Below are positions 52,272 to 60,334 of a DNA stretch of 64,000 nt, piece by piece. This stretch comes from JANXSS01 sp040385645. GTDB taxonomy: Bacteria; Pseudomonadota; Gammaproteobacteria; Burkholderiales; Burkholderiaceae_D. The translations under genes and the position numbers were made by a program. Positions within the stretch are counted from its first letter, which is position 1; each line of letters opens with the position of its first letter. Location of the stretch: NCBI GenBank assembly GCA_040385645.1, contig JAZKGZ010000006.1:186001-250000 (forward strand), in the 5' to 3' direction. Under the pieces are notes generated by a model, which made no database searches, had not been told where the DNA came from, and saw only the letters and a program-made list of their open reading frames with translations.

Positions 52272-53363
52272 ATGGCTTCATTTCTGATCAGTTTCGTCTT
52301 CTCTGCTCTATGTACCCTGCTGATCATCAAGCTCGGTAAGCGTCATGCCGCCACGATGGACCATGACCTTGCAAGCGTACAGAAGGTACATCTCGAAGCG
52401 GTTCCGCGCATTGGAGGCATTGGCATTTTTGTCGCGGTTTTATTAACCGGTGCCTATACCATGTGGCGCGAGCCGATGATCGGCAAGTGGATCGCGTTAT
52501 TGATGCTTTGCTCGATGGTCGCCTTTGGCGGCGGAATTGTCGAAGACATCACTAAAAACGTTAGTGCAGCGCGGCGTCTGCTGCTGACTATGCTGGCCGC
52601 CGTCCTTGGGTTTTATCTGCTAGATGCCCAAATCGAACATATTCACTGGATTGGTTCCGTTTGGATGTTGCCGGTCTGGATCAGCCTGCCACTGACGGTC
52701 TTGGCAGTTGCCGGTGTGGCCAATGCCGTCAATATTATCGACGGTTTCAATGGCTTGGCGAGCGCGGTATCGCTTTGCATGTTGCTGTCCCTGGCTTACG
52801 TCGCGTTGCAAGTCGGCGATATGTTCGTATTGGTCGCAGCCTTGATGGTGGCAGGTGCGATTGCCGGATTTTTCATATTCAATTATCCGGTGGGATTGAT
52901 TTTTCTGGGTGACGGCGGCGCATATTTTTTAGGATTTATGCTGGGAGAATTATCGATATTGTTGGTAATGCGCAATCCACAGGTATCGACCTGGTACGCA
53001 GCGCTATTGCTGATCTATCCGGTATTCGAGACGCTTTTCTCGGTGTATCGCCGGTTGTTTTTACGTGGGCATTCACCCAGCATGCCCGACGGTATTCATT
53101 TGCATAGCCTGATTTTTAGACGAATCGTGCACTGGACGGTAGGGCGCGAGGATGGGCGTGCGCTGATGCATCGTAATGCGCTGACTTCGCCTTATTTATG
53201 GCTAATTTCCCTGATGGCGGTAGTGCCTGCGACATTGCTTTGGCGTCATACATGGATATTAATGGCTTTCTCGGCATTGTTTGTCGTGAGTTATATCTGG
53301 TTATATGCGAGGATTGTGCGTTTTCGCGCGCCGCGATGGTTGATTTTAGGTAGAAAAAAATAG
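52272..53363 (+). CDS. WecA/MraY-family glycan-initiating phosphotransferase
   Basis: The 363-residue protein has about ten membrane segments. Family motifs are GIVEDITKNVS, NAVNIIDGFNGLASA, FLGDGGAYFLGF and the cytoplasmic PSMPDGIHLHSLIFRR loop. It should transfer a sugar-1-phosphate (HexNAc or related) from UDP-sugar to undecaprenyl phosphate and so start a repeat unit. A 209-bp region without recognised genes lies upstream (52063-52271). The following intergenic DNA is AT-rich. Confidence 0.9.
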   Translation: MASFLISFVFSALCTLLIIKLGKRHAATMDHDLASVQKVHLEAVPRIGGIGIFVAVLLTGAYTMWREPMIGKWIALLMLCSMVAFGGGIVEDITKNVSAARRLLLTMLAAVLGFYLLDAQIEHIHWIGSVWMLPVWISLPLTVLAVAGVANAVNIIDGFNGLASAVSLCMLLSLAYVALQVGDMFVLVAALMVAGAIAGFFIFNYPVGLIFLGDGGAYFLGFMLGELSILLVMRNPQVSTWYAALLLIYPVFETLFSVYRRLFLRGHSPSMPDGIHLHSLIFRRIVHWTVGREDGRALMHRNALTSPYLWLISLMAVVPATLLWRHTWILMAFSALFVVSYIWLYARIVRFRAPRWLILGRKK

Positions 53364-53444
53364 GATTGCTAAGAAATATTGTTTAATTGTGCAAGCTAAT
53401 TGATTTACATTTGGATGTTTTTATTTTTATATAAAGGAATTGTC

Positions 53445-53753
53445 ATGAATTTGTCAAATATGAGTCTTGCCGAATTGCGCGATTTGGAAGAGAAAGCCCG
53501 TCGTGAGATTAAAAAACGCGAATCCGAGGAGATTACCCGTGCGCGGGATGAAATTCATTCGATCGCTCAAAAACTCGGTGTGTCGCTGAAAGATATCCTC
53601 GGTGTACAGGGAAAAAGCAAGACCGGCAAGGTTGCCAAGCATTTCCAGCATCCAGAAAATGCATCTCTGCAATGGAGCGGTCGCGGACGCAAGCCGGGCT
53701 GGGTGAAAGACTGGTTGACGTCGGGGAAAGAACTCGAAGCGTTGCGTACCTGA
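53445..53753 (+). CDS. H-NS family nucleoid-associated protein
   Basis: The 102-residue protein has an N-terminal coiled coil (MSLAELRDLEEKARREIKKR), a linker and a C-terminal DNA-binding motif LQWSGRGRKPGWVKDWL, the AT-hook-like loop of Burkholderia/Ralstonia H-NS proteins. It would silence AT-rich or foreign DNA. The start is ATG 53445 (MNLSNMSLAEL), with aaagga upstream; the longer frame from 53400 begins in a non-coding AT-rich stretch. It lies unexpectedly inside the sugar-nucleotide cluster. Confidence 0.9.
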   Translation: MNLSNMSLAELRDLEEKARREIKKRESEEITRARDEIHSIAQKLGVSLKDILGVQGKSKTGKVAKHFQHPENASLQWSGRGRKPGWVKDWLTSGKELEALRT

Positions 53754-53780
53754 TCCTTTCTTTCTCGTCGGATAAAAATC

Positions 53781-55163
53781 ATGAATCTTTCCCCAGGTAT
53801 TTTCAAGGCTTACGATATTCGCGGCATTATTGGCAAGACCCTCGATGAGTCGGTGGCGCGTCAGATCGGTCAGGCATTCGGTGCCGCCGTTCGTGCGAAA
53901 GGCGAACGAATTGCGGTCATCGGGCGTGATGGCCGGCTCTCCGGACCGTCGCTGTCCGCTGCGCTTGCAGAAGGCTTGCAAGCGGCGGGCGTCGATGTAA
54001 TCGATCTCGGCATCGTCGCTACGCCAATGGTGTATTTCGGCACACATGTGCTGGAAGCGAAATCCGGCATCATGGTCACTGGCAGCCATAACCCACCCGA
54101 TTACAACGGCTTCAAAATGGTGTTGGCCGGTGAAGCGATTCATGGCGAGACGATTACCGCGCTGTATCAGGCGATCGTCGGCGGCAAGCTGGTGGATGCT
54201 GGTACTGGCAAAGGCAGTTATCGCACTCACGATATCCGTCAGGCGTATCTTGACCGCATTACCAACGACGTAAAGCTGGCGCGGCCGATGAAGATCGTCA
54301 TCGACTGTGGCAACGGTGTGGCCGGTGCATTCGCCGGCGACATGTATCGGGCGATGGGTTGCGAAGTCACAGAACTGTTTTGCGAGGTCGACGGCAATTT
54401 TCCCAATCATCACCCGGACCCGGCACACCCGGAAAACCTGCAAGACCTGATTCGCGCGCTGCAGGGCAGCGATGCCGAGATCGGCCTGGCCTTTGACGGC
54501 GACGGCGACCGTCTGGGCGTGGTAACCAAGGATGGGCAGATCATTTACCCGGATCGGCAACTAATGCTGTTCGCAGCTGATGTCCTGACGCGGCACCCCG
54601 GCGAGCAGATTCTGTACGACGTGAAGTGCACCCGTCACCTGGCGCCATGGATCACCAAGCACGGCGGCAAGCCGCTGATGTGGAAAACCGGGCATTCGCT
54701 GGTCAAGGCCAAGCTGCGGGAAACTGGCGCACCGTTGGGCGGCGAGATGAGCGGACATGTATTTTTCAAGGACCGCTGGTACGGGTTCGATGACGGCTTG
54801 TACGCAGGCGCACGTTTGCTGGAGCTGATGAGCCGAGTGACCGATCCATCGCAGGTACTTAACGCCTTGCCCCAATCGATCAGCACGCCGGAATTGCATC
54901 TTGAATTGAAAGAAGGCGAGAACATCGCCCTCATCAGCAAGCTGCAAAAAGAGGCTACGTTCGACGGTGCCGACCAGATCATCACAATCGACGGCTTGCG
55001 GGTCGAATATCCGGATGGTTTCGGCCTGGCACGCTCATCCAACACCACACCGGTGGTGGTCATGCGTTTCGAAGCGGAGACTACCGCTGCATTGAGCCGC
55101 ATCCAGGGCGCTTTCAAGCAAGTCATCATGAACGCTAAATCGGATGCCAAGCTGCCTTTCTAG
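53781..55163 (+). CDS. manB: Phosphomannomutase/phosphoglucomutase
   Basis: The 460-residue alpha-D-phosphohexomutase interconverts hexose 6- and 1-phosphates, supplying mannose-1-phosphate to manC. The phosphoserine loop is MVTGSHNPPDYNG, the metal loop is DGDGDRLGVV, and the sugar-specificity loop is LGGEMSGHVFF, with RVEYPDGFGLARSSNTTP binding phosphate at the end. It resembles AlgC. Downstream, a 25-codon frame leads into waaC. Confidence 0.95.
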   Translation: MNLSPGIFKAYDIRGIIGKTLDESVARQIGQAFGAAVRAKGERIAVIGRDGRLSGPSLSAALAEGLQAAGVDVIDLGIVATPMVYFGTHVLEAKSGIMVTGSHNPPDYNGFKMVLAGEAIHGETITALYQAIVGGKLVDAGTGKGSYRTHDIRQAYLDRITNDVKLARPMKIVIDCGNGVAGAFAGDMYRAMGCEVTELFCEVDGNFPNHHPDPAHPENLQDLIRALQGSDAEIGLAFDGDGDRLGVVTKDGQIIYPDRQLMLFAADVLTRHPGEQILYDVKCTRHLAPWITKHGGKPLMWKTGHSLVKAKLRETGAPLGGEMSGHVFFKDRWYGFDDGLYAGARLLELMSRVTDPSQVLNALPQSISTPELHLELKEGENIALISKLQKEATFDGADQIITIDGLRVEYPDGFGLARSSNTTPVVVMRFEAETTAALSRIQGAFKQVIMNAKSDAKLPF

Positions 55164-55173
55164 GGAAGGTTGC

Positions 55174-55251
55174 ATGGTAGTCGGCTTAGCTGGCATGGTT
55201 AATATCGTTAAGATGGCGGGTATGGTCGACTCAACGAGGCTGACCTCTTGA
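55174..55251 (+). CDS. 25-codon leader-like ORF overlapping the waaC start
   Basis: MVVGLAGMVNIVKMAGMVDS followed by TRLTS and a TGA that overlaps the waaC TTG (TTGA). ggaagg just upstream is a plausible ribosome-binding site. The peptide is hydrophobic with a repeated AGMV. It may couple manB and waaC translation or simply be a chance frame; no function is claimed. Confidence 0.3.
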   Translation: MVVGLAGMVNIVKMAGMVDSTRLTS

Positions 55252-56294
55252 AAATACTTATCGTCAGAGTATCGTCGCTTGGTGACGTCGTGCACAACAT
55301 GCCGATGGTGGCGGACTTGCTTCGCCACCATCCGGAGGCGCAGATCGACTGGGTCGTCGAAGAAGCCTATGCACCGTTGATACGGTTGAACAAAGGCGTA
55401 CACCGTGTCATTCCTTTTGCGTTGCGGCGCTGGCGCAAGTCGCTGCTTACGGCTGCCACCCGCGCAGAAATCGCAATGTTTCGACGTACCCTGCGCGAGG
55501 TTGCTTATGACCTCGTGTTCGATACTCAGGGTTTGCTGAAAACCGGTGTCGTCATGAACCAGGCACGCCTGGCACCGGGCGGCCAACGTATCGGGCTGGC
55601 GAATGCCACCGAGGGCTCCGGATACGAAGCGATCTCCCGTATTTTTCATACACGCAGTGTTGCAGTGCATCCGCGCACGCATGCCGTGGCGCGCGCCCGG
55701 CGCGTTGCCGCCGACACGCTGCATTATCCGATCGAGGAACCGGCCGACTTTTTGCTGGAGGCTCCCACGGTATCGCCAGCTGCGGCTGGCTGGCTTCCTG
55801 TGCATTCCTATGCGGTGTTTTTTCACGGCACGGCAAGGGCGGCCAAGCAATGGCATCCGGCCCACTGGGTTGCCATCGGCAGGTTGCTTGCTGGTCGCGG
55901 CTTGCAAGTGCTGCTGCCCTGGGGTTCTGCCGAAGAACACGCTGCCGCCCGGCATCTGGCCAACAATATCCCACATGCCCTGGTGCTGCCGCAGCTGCCG
56001 ATGATGGATGCGGTCGTACTTGCCAGTCAGGCGGCACTCGTCATCGGCCTCGACAGTGGCCTGACACATATTGCAGCAGCTTACGAGCGACCGACCATCG
56101 AACTGTATTGCGATTCCCCGCGCTGGAAAACCGAAGGTAACTGGGCATCCTGCATCGTTAATCTTGGCGATATGGGAAACCCTCCCACGGTTGCCGACGT
56201 TGCGCACGCGGTGGAACAGTTGTTGGGCCCGGCACCGGCGGCGTGGCCTGCGATGGAAAGAGCAACGACAGCCGGACCGGGTTCGAATGGTTGA
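55248..56294 (+). CDS. waaC: Lipopolysaccharide heptosyltransferase I
   Basis: The 348-residue GT9-family enzyme adds the first heptose to Kdo-lipid A. It begins (TTG start) KILIVRVSSLGDVVHNMPM and continues IDWVVEEAYAPLIRLNKGV; FFHGTARAAKQWHPAHW and GLDSGLTHIAAAYERPTIELY form the ADP-heptose site. gagg (55236-55239) precedes the TTG. Its stop overlaps the waaA start by 8 bp. Confidence 0.94.
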   Translation: MKILIVRVSSLGDVVHNMPMVADLLRHHPEAQIDWVVEEAYAPLIRLNKGVHRVIPFALRRWRKSLLTAATRAEIAMFRRTLREVAYDLVFDTQGLLKTGVVMNQARLAPGGQRIGLANATEGSGYEAISRIFHTRSVAVHPRTHAVARARRVAADTLHYPIEEPADFLLEAPTVSPAAAGWLPVHSYAVFFHGTARAAKQWHPAHWVAIGRLLAGRGLQVLLPWGSAEEHAAARHLANNIPHALVLPQLPMMDAVVLASQAALVIGLDSGLTHIAAAYERPTIELYCDSPRWKTEGNWASCIVNLGDMGNPPTVADVAHAVEQLLGPAPAAWPAMERATTAGPGSNG

Positions 56295-57597
56295 GTTGGT
56301 GCGTCGGCTGTACACGTTTGCGTGGTGGCTGGCGCTTCCGCTGGTGCTGGCTCGCCTGTGGTGGCGCGGTCGTCGCGAACCGGGTTATCGGCAACATATC
56401 GGCGAACGGCTGGGGTTTTATCGGCCACGCGATGTCGATAAAAAGAGCGAGCACGACCCACTGTATACACTATGGGTACATGCCGTTTCTGTCGGTGAAA
56501 CCCGCGCTGCAGAGCCGTTGATCGAGGCGCTGCTGGCAAGCTGCCCGCGACACGACATCGTGCTCACGCACATGACGCCCACCGGGCGTGCCACCGGCGC
56601 TGCACTCTACGCGCGACATGGAAACCGTCTGAAGCAATGCTACCTGCCGTACGACATCGGCTCGGTGATGGCGCGTTTTTTAAACCATTACAGGCCGCAA
56701 GCCTGCCTGCTGATGGAAACCGAAGTCTGGCCCAACCTGGTAGCGCAATGCCGACGGCAGGGCGTGCCGGTGGCTTTGGTCAACGCTCGGCTATCCGCAC
56801 GCTCGCTCGCGCGTGGTCAAAAAATGCGTCGGCTGATCGGCGCAGCGGCGCGAGGCCTAACTTGTGTGGCGGCACAAACCGATGCCGACGCCACGCGCCT
56901 GAAGCAACTCGGCGTTGCATCCGTCACGGTTACCGGCAGCATGAAATTCGACATTGAACCGCCAGCTTTGCAGCTCGGGCAAGGCGCGCAATGGCGTCGG
57001 CAATTCGGTCAACGAAAGGTCGTGCTTTTTGCCAGCACCCGGGAAGGCGAGGAAGCGGCAATTCTCGCTGCGTTGCGAACGATTCCGATCGATGCCTTAC
57101 TGGTTATAGTGCCGCGCCACCCACAGCGTTTCGACGACGTCGCTGCGCTGGTTGCACAAGAAAAATTGCCTCTTGTGCGGCGCTCACAGATCGGCGACGA
57201 CATGGTGCCATCAACGGTAAAAGTATTGCTCGGCGATTCAATGGGCGAGATGTTCGCTTATTACGCCGCCGCCGACCTGGCGTTCATCGGTGGCAGCTTG
57301 TTGCCGTTTGGTGGGCAAAACCTGATCGAAGCCTGTGCAGTCGGCACGCCAGTTCTAATCGGCCCGCATACTTTCAATTTTGCCGAAGTGACCGAGAACG
57401 CGGTTGCCGCCGGCGCTGCGCTTCGGGTAAAGGACGCTACTTCGCTGCTCGTGTCTATCCAGGCATTGCTGGGCGACGAGGCCGTGCGTAGCGTAATGAT
57501 CAGCGCCGCACGAGGATTTGCATCGCAACACCGGGGGGCAACCGGGCGCACTATGGCTTTGCTGCGGGCGACCATGTTGGCCGATTCCGCCAATTGA
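56287..57597 (+). CDS. waaA: 3-deoxy-D-manno-octulosonic acid transferase
   Basis: The 436-residue inner-membrane GT30 enzyme transfers Kdo to lipid IVA. It begins MVELVRRLYTFAWWLALPLV with a membrane anchor, and carries HAVSVGETRAAEPLIEAL, METEVWPNLV, GSMKFDIEPP, FIGGSLLPFGGQN and EACAVGTPVLIGPH, all family segments. ATG 56287 is chosen over upstream frames inside waaC. It ends 8 bp from the 3' end of the convergent 806-residue gene. Confidence 0.95.
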   Translation: MVELVRRLYTFAWWLALPLVLARLWWRGRREPGYRQHIGERLGFYRPRDVDKKSEHDPLYTLWVHAVSVGETRAAEPLIEALLASCPRHDIVLTHMTPTGRATGAALYARHGNRLKQCYLPYDIGSVMARFLNHYRPQACLLMETEVWPNLVAQCRRQGVPVALVNARLSARSLARGQKMRRLIGAAARGLTCVAAQTDADATRLKQLGVASVTVTGSMKFDIEPPALQLGQGAQWRRQFGQRKVVLFASTREGEEAAILAALRTIPIDALLVIVPRHPQRFDDVAALVAQEKLPLVRRSQIGDDMVPSTVKVLLGDSMGEMFAYYAAADLAFIGGSLLPFGGQNLIEACAVGTPVLIGPHTFNFAEVTENAVAAGAALRVKDATSLLVSIQALLGDEAVRSVMISAARGFASQHRGATGRTMALLRATMLADSAN

Positions 57598-57605
57598 CAT
57601 AATCT

Positions 57606-60026
57606 TCAGGCGGGTCTGGTAATACCCTCCGTACTTGGACCGGCATTGTTTTCGACGACAGCTTCAGCTTCGCGTTCAGGTTCAACTTCGCTTTCAACCT
57701 CGGGCGCACGTGCCAAACTTGCACGTACCTGCGGCAACGAGAAAAACTCTTCTTTAAGTCCCGCCATCGGCACGTTCCTGGCCGTGCGCATGGCGACCCA
57801 CTGACTCTCGCCGTGCAGCACTTCTAGCGTTTCGGCCAACGTCGCTTTGGCCTGCTGTCGCATGCGGCGCGCATGGACCGTTTGATACAGTGCCCGTTGT
57901 GAAGCGAACATCCCGCGTGGCATGATTTTTACGAAACGCCATACGCGCTGCGACCGGGTGTGTAGTGTCCTATCGAAAGCGCCGGTATGGCTCAGATCGA
58001 CGGTTTTGCCGCTTTCACCTAACGGTACCGCCCACGCCGTTTTCAGGGCCGCGTGCTGTTCGATGGCTTTGCGTGTCTTGATTGCTTTGGCCAGATCGCG
58101 CTTGTCTTCGGCTTTGCCTGCGCGCACCTGACCGGTGCCGGCCGTGAAGGTTGCCGCGGCACTCGTTGCAGCAAGACCGGCCGGTACACCCGCTTCTGGC
58201 GTGCGGTGGGTATCGAGATGCCCGGACAGACTGCTATCGAGATTCAAGGACACGTCCAGCGCCGGCATCAGGAACCCGGCCGCTGCCGGCCCGTCTCCGT
58301 ACATCTGTTTGTAGCGCTGCCAGATCTGGGCGACCGTTTCTCCAGGCTTGCGCTTTCTTGCTTCCTGTGCACGCTTCACCAGGTATTGCCGATCGTCCAG
58401 GCATCTGCCGATCGTGCTGTCGAGCGGTAAGCTTTCCCAGCCTTTTTCATTGAACGATTCGAAATGCCGTACTTCGATTTCCTTGCGATGAATTTCGCGG
58501 GTGAGGCGGCTGAGTTCTGCGCGTTTTTCAAAAACCGAACTGCTGCGTTTGCCACTGCTCTCGAGCGACAATTTCTTCAATGCCTGGTTCACCCTGTCTT
58601 TGGCAAAGTGCAGTTCGCCCAGTTCGTCCGTATAAACTTCACGAACCAGTTCCAGTTTTTGCACTTCGGCCGGTTGGAACAATTCCCGCAAGCGTGCCAT
58701 GTCGATATGCGACGCCTGCAACTGCTCCGCGGGTAAATGCTGCGCCTCCTCGGTCAAGACACGGGCATATTTTATATTGGCCCGAAAATTGTAGCGTTGG
58801 GCGGTGTGCAGATCGAGATAACCGGCACCGAACTGCAGGGGGATACACAGCCCCTGGATGCCCAGACTGACAGGAATAGCGGGTGGAAAAACGATGCCTG
58901 CGGCCTGTGCACTGGTGGCTATGGCATTCACGCCCATGCCATAGCCCTTGCTCCAAGTGTGTGCCTTGGCCGAACCCATGCGCTCCTTGTAGGCTTCTTG
59001 CGCTGCGTAGGTTTTAATAAAGCCGGTGCAGATTTTTTGCAGGTAAGCCTGACGCAGCACCGTTCTGCCATTTTCCAGCTGTTCGACGTTGGCGGGCGCA
59101 TGCCGCTCGCGCAACAGTTTTTGCAGAGCCTGATTTTGCTGCCGAATATCCGTGCGAATCTCGCGCAGCGTCGCAACGTTCTCGATGTTTTTCGCTACTT
59201 TGGAAATGCCGCCGTTCCTGCTCGACTTGCGAACGTCCGTACTGCTGCGCAGAACACCGGTGACGATCGGATTGATGATGGCGGTCGGAAGCTGGTGCCC
59301 GAGCAATTTCAGGGCTTTGGCGATGCCGCCGGCCGTTGCAGTGCCGATCGCCGCAATCGCCGGCGCGATACCGAAAGCGACCGAAGAACCCGCGAAAGTG
59401 ACGCCGCGCCCCACCGTACTATGCACGCCTTCCCAAGCGGCCATTTGTCGTACGCCCGTCTCGTAGGCTTTCTGATCGAAATTCAATGCGGTGATCAGAT
59501 GGTGTTTTGCGACATCGGTCAGCAGCGTGCGGCTGCATCGCAAGCTGCCGTGCTTTATCCGTCGGATCAGCGTATCGACCTCCATGGTTTTCAATTCTTT
59601 GAGTGAAACCTTGGGCGGGCGCAGCGCCGGTAACTTGCGTGTGAAGCGGGCATACACATTCTTGCGATAACGCGCTTCGGCAAATTTGCGAAGCTTAAAA
59701 GCATCCTTTGCTTTCTCGGCATCGAGTGGTCGCTGTTGTGCCGCTTTCAAGTCGTGCAGCATGGTCACGCGCAATTTTTTTTGTTCGGCAGACAAGTCGA
59801 ATATGGTTTGCAACGGTACCTGCATACTAATGCTCACACGCGCCATATCAGGCACCCGCGATAGCTGCGGATGCGCCAGGCTACGCCGGCGTAATGCGGG
59901 AGGCAGCGGCTGTACCGGCATCTGCAATGTTGCCTGCACCGGCGATGCCGTATTGGCTGGCACCATCGGCGCTGCGGCGTTGGTTTCGGCCAGCGTGTTT
60001 TTCAACGCCCACAAGCGCGGGTTCAT
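57606..60026 (-). CDS. 806-residue protein of unknown function with two hydrophobic blocks
   Basis: No family is recognised. The N-terminal about 55 residues are Ala/Pro/Thr-rich, as in type III-secreted proteins. Basic helical stretches follow (about 80-200). Hydrophobic, Gly/Ala-rich blocks lie at about 205-258 (SSVAFGIAPAIAAIGTATAGG) and 362-404 (NAIATSAQAAGIVFPPAIPV), separated by a helical, coiled-coil-like region. The C-terminal end is strongly acidic (VESEVEPEREAEAVVEN). It could be a secreted, membrane-inserting effector or translocator-like protein, but that is inference. It is divergent from the leucine-rich-repeat gene with 308 bp between. Confidence 0.7.
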   Translation of the reverse strand: MNPRLWALKNTLAETNAAAPMVPANTASPVQATLQMPVQPLPPALRRRSLAHPQLSRVPDMARVSISMQVPLQTIFDLSAEQKKLRVTMLHDLKAAQQRPLDAEKAKDAFKLRKFAEARYRKNVYARFTRKLPALRPPKVSLKELKTMEVDTLIRRIKHGSLRCSRTLLTDVAKHHLITALNFDQKAYETGVRQMAAWEGVHSTVGRGVTFAGSSVAFGIAPAIAAIGTATAGGIAKALKLLGHQLPTAIINPIVTGVLRSSTDVRKSSRNGGISKVAKNIENVATLREIRTDIRQQNQALQKLLRERHAPANVEQLENGRTVLRQAYLQKICTGFIKTYAAQEAYKERMGSAKAHTWSKGYGMGVNAIATSAQAAGIVFPPAIPVSLGIQGLCIPLQFGAGYLDLHTAQRYNFRANIKYARVLTEEAQHLPAEQLQASHIDMARLRELFQPAEVQKLELVREVYTDELGELHFAKDRVNQALKKLSLESSGKRSSSVFEKRAELSRLTREIHRKEIEVRHFESFNEKGWESLPLDSTIGRCLDDRQYLVKRAQEARKRKPGETVAQIWQRYKQMYGDGPAAAGFLMPALDVSLNLDSSLSGHLDTHRTPEAGVPAGLAATSAAATFTAGTGQVRAGKAEDKRDLAKAIKTRKAIEQHAALKTAWAVPLGESGKTVDLSHTGAFDRTLHTRSQRVWRFVKIMPRGMFASQRALYQTVHARRMRQQAKATLAETLEVLHGESQWVAMRTARNVPMAGLKEEFFSLPQVRASLARAPEVESEVEPEREAEAVVENNAGPSTEGITRPA

Positions 60027-60334
60027 GCCGCTACCCTAGTGGCATTCAATTTTGTATTCGTGATTCGACCGACTGTTCCGTGCTTCATTGTTACTACCCA
60101 CATCTGGTTGCCAGGGATGGATGGTAGAAAGGGTCAGCCGTCGAATCAACGAATCTGTTCGGATATCGATATGCGGTTCGAGCAACTTTCGTTATCTGAA
60201 AACCGTTTTACCGGTTTGGGTGTGCGAATGAACATCCGTTCAACATTCCTCCGCAGTGCAAATGTTGCTTACGTGCGGAACTATACTGAGTGGCTGAGCG
60301 CCTTTCGCTATCCAGATATTGAGGAATTTGATTT
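60027..60334. other. Divergent intergenic region between the 806-residue and LRR genes
   Basis: This 308-bp control region holds the start signals of both genes: aggg before the minus-strand ATG at 60026 and gagga (60321-60325) before the plus-strand ATG at 60335. A good -10 TATACT lies at 60282-60287 without a matching -35. TTCG occurs at 60158-60161 and 60177-60180, 15 bp apart, one short of the 16 expected for a hrpII/PIP-type box. No gene is seen in it. Confidence 0.4.

Noticed and set aside
55035..56315. 426-codon minus-strand frame across manB and waaC
   Set aside because: It is antisense to two certain genes and shows no recognisable domain.
60158..60180. TTCG-N15-TTCG upstream of the LRR gene, like a hrpII/PIP box
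   Set aside because: hrpII/PIP-type boxes need TTCG-N16-TTCG with a -10 about 30 bp downstream. The spacing is one short and no -10 fits, so it is not called a type III regulatory site.
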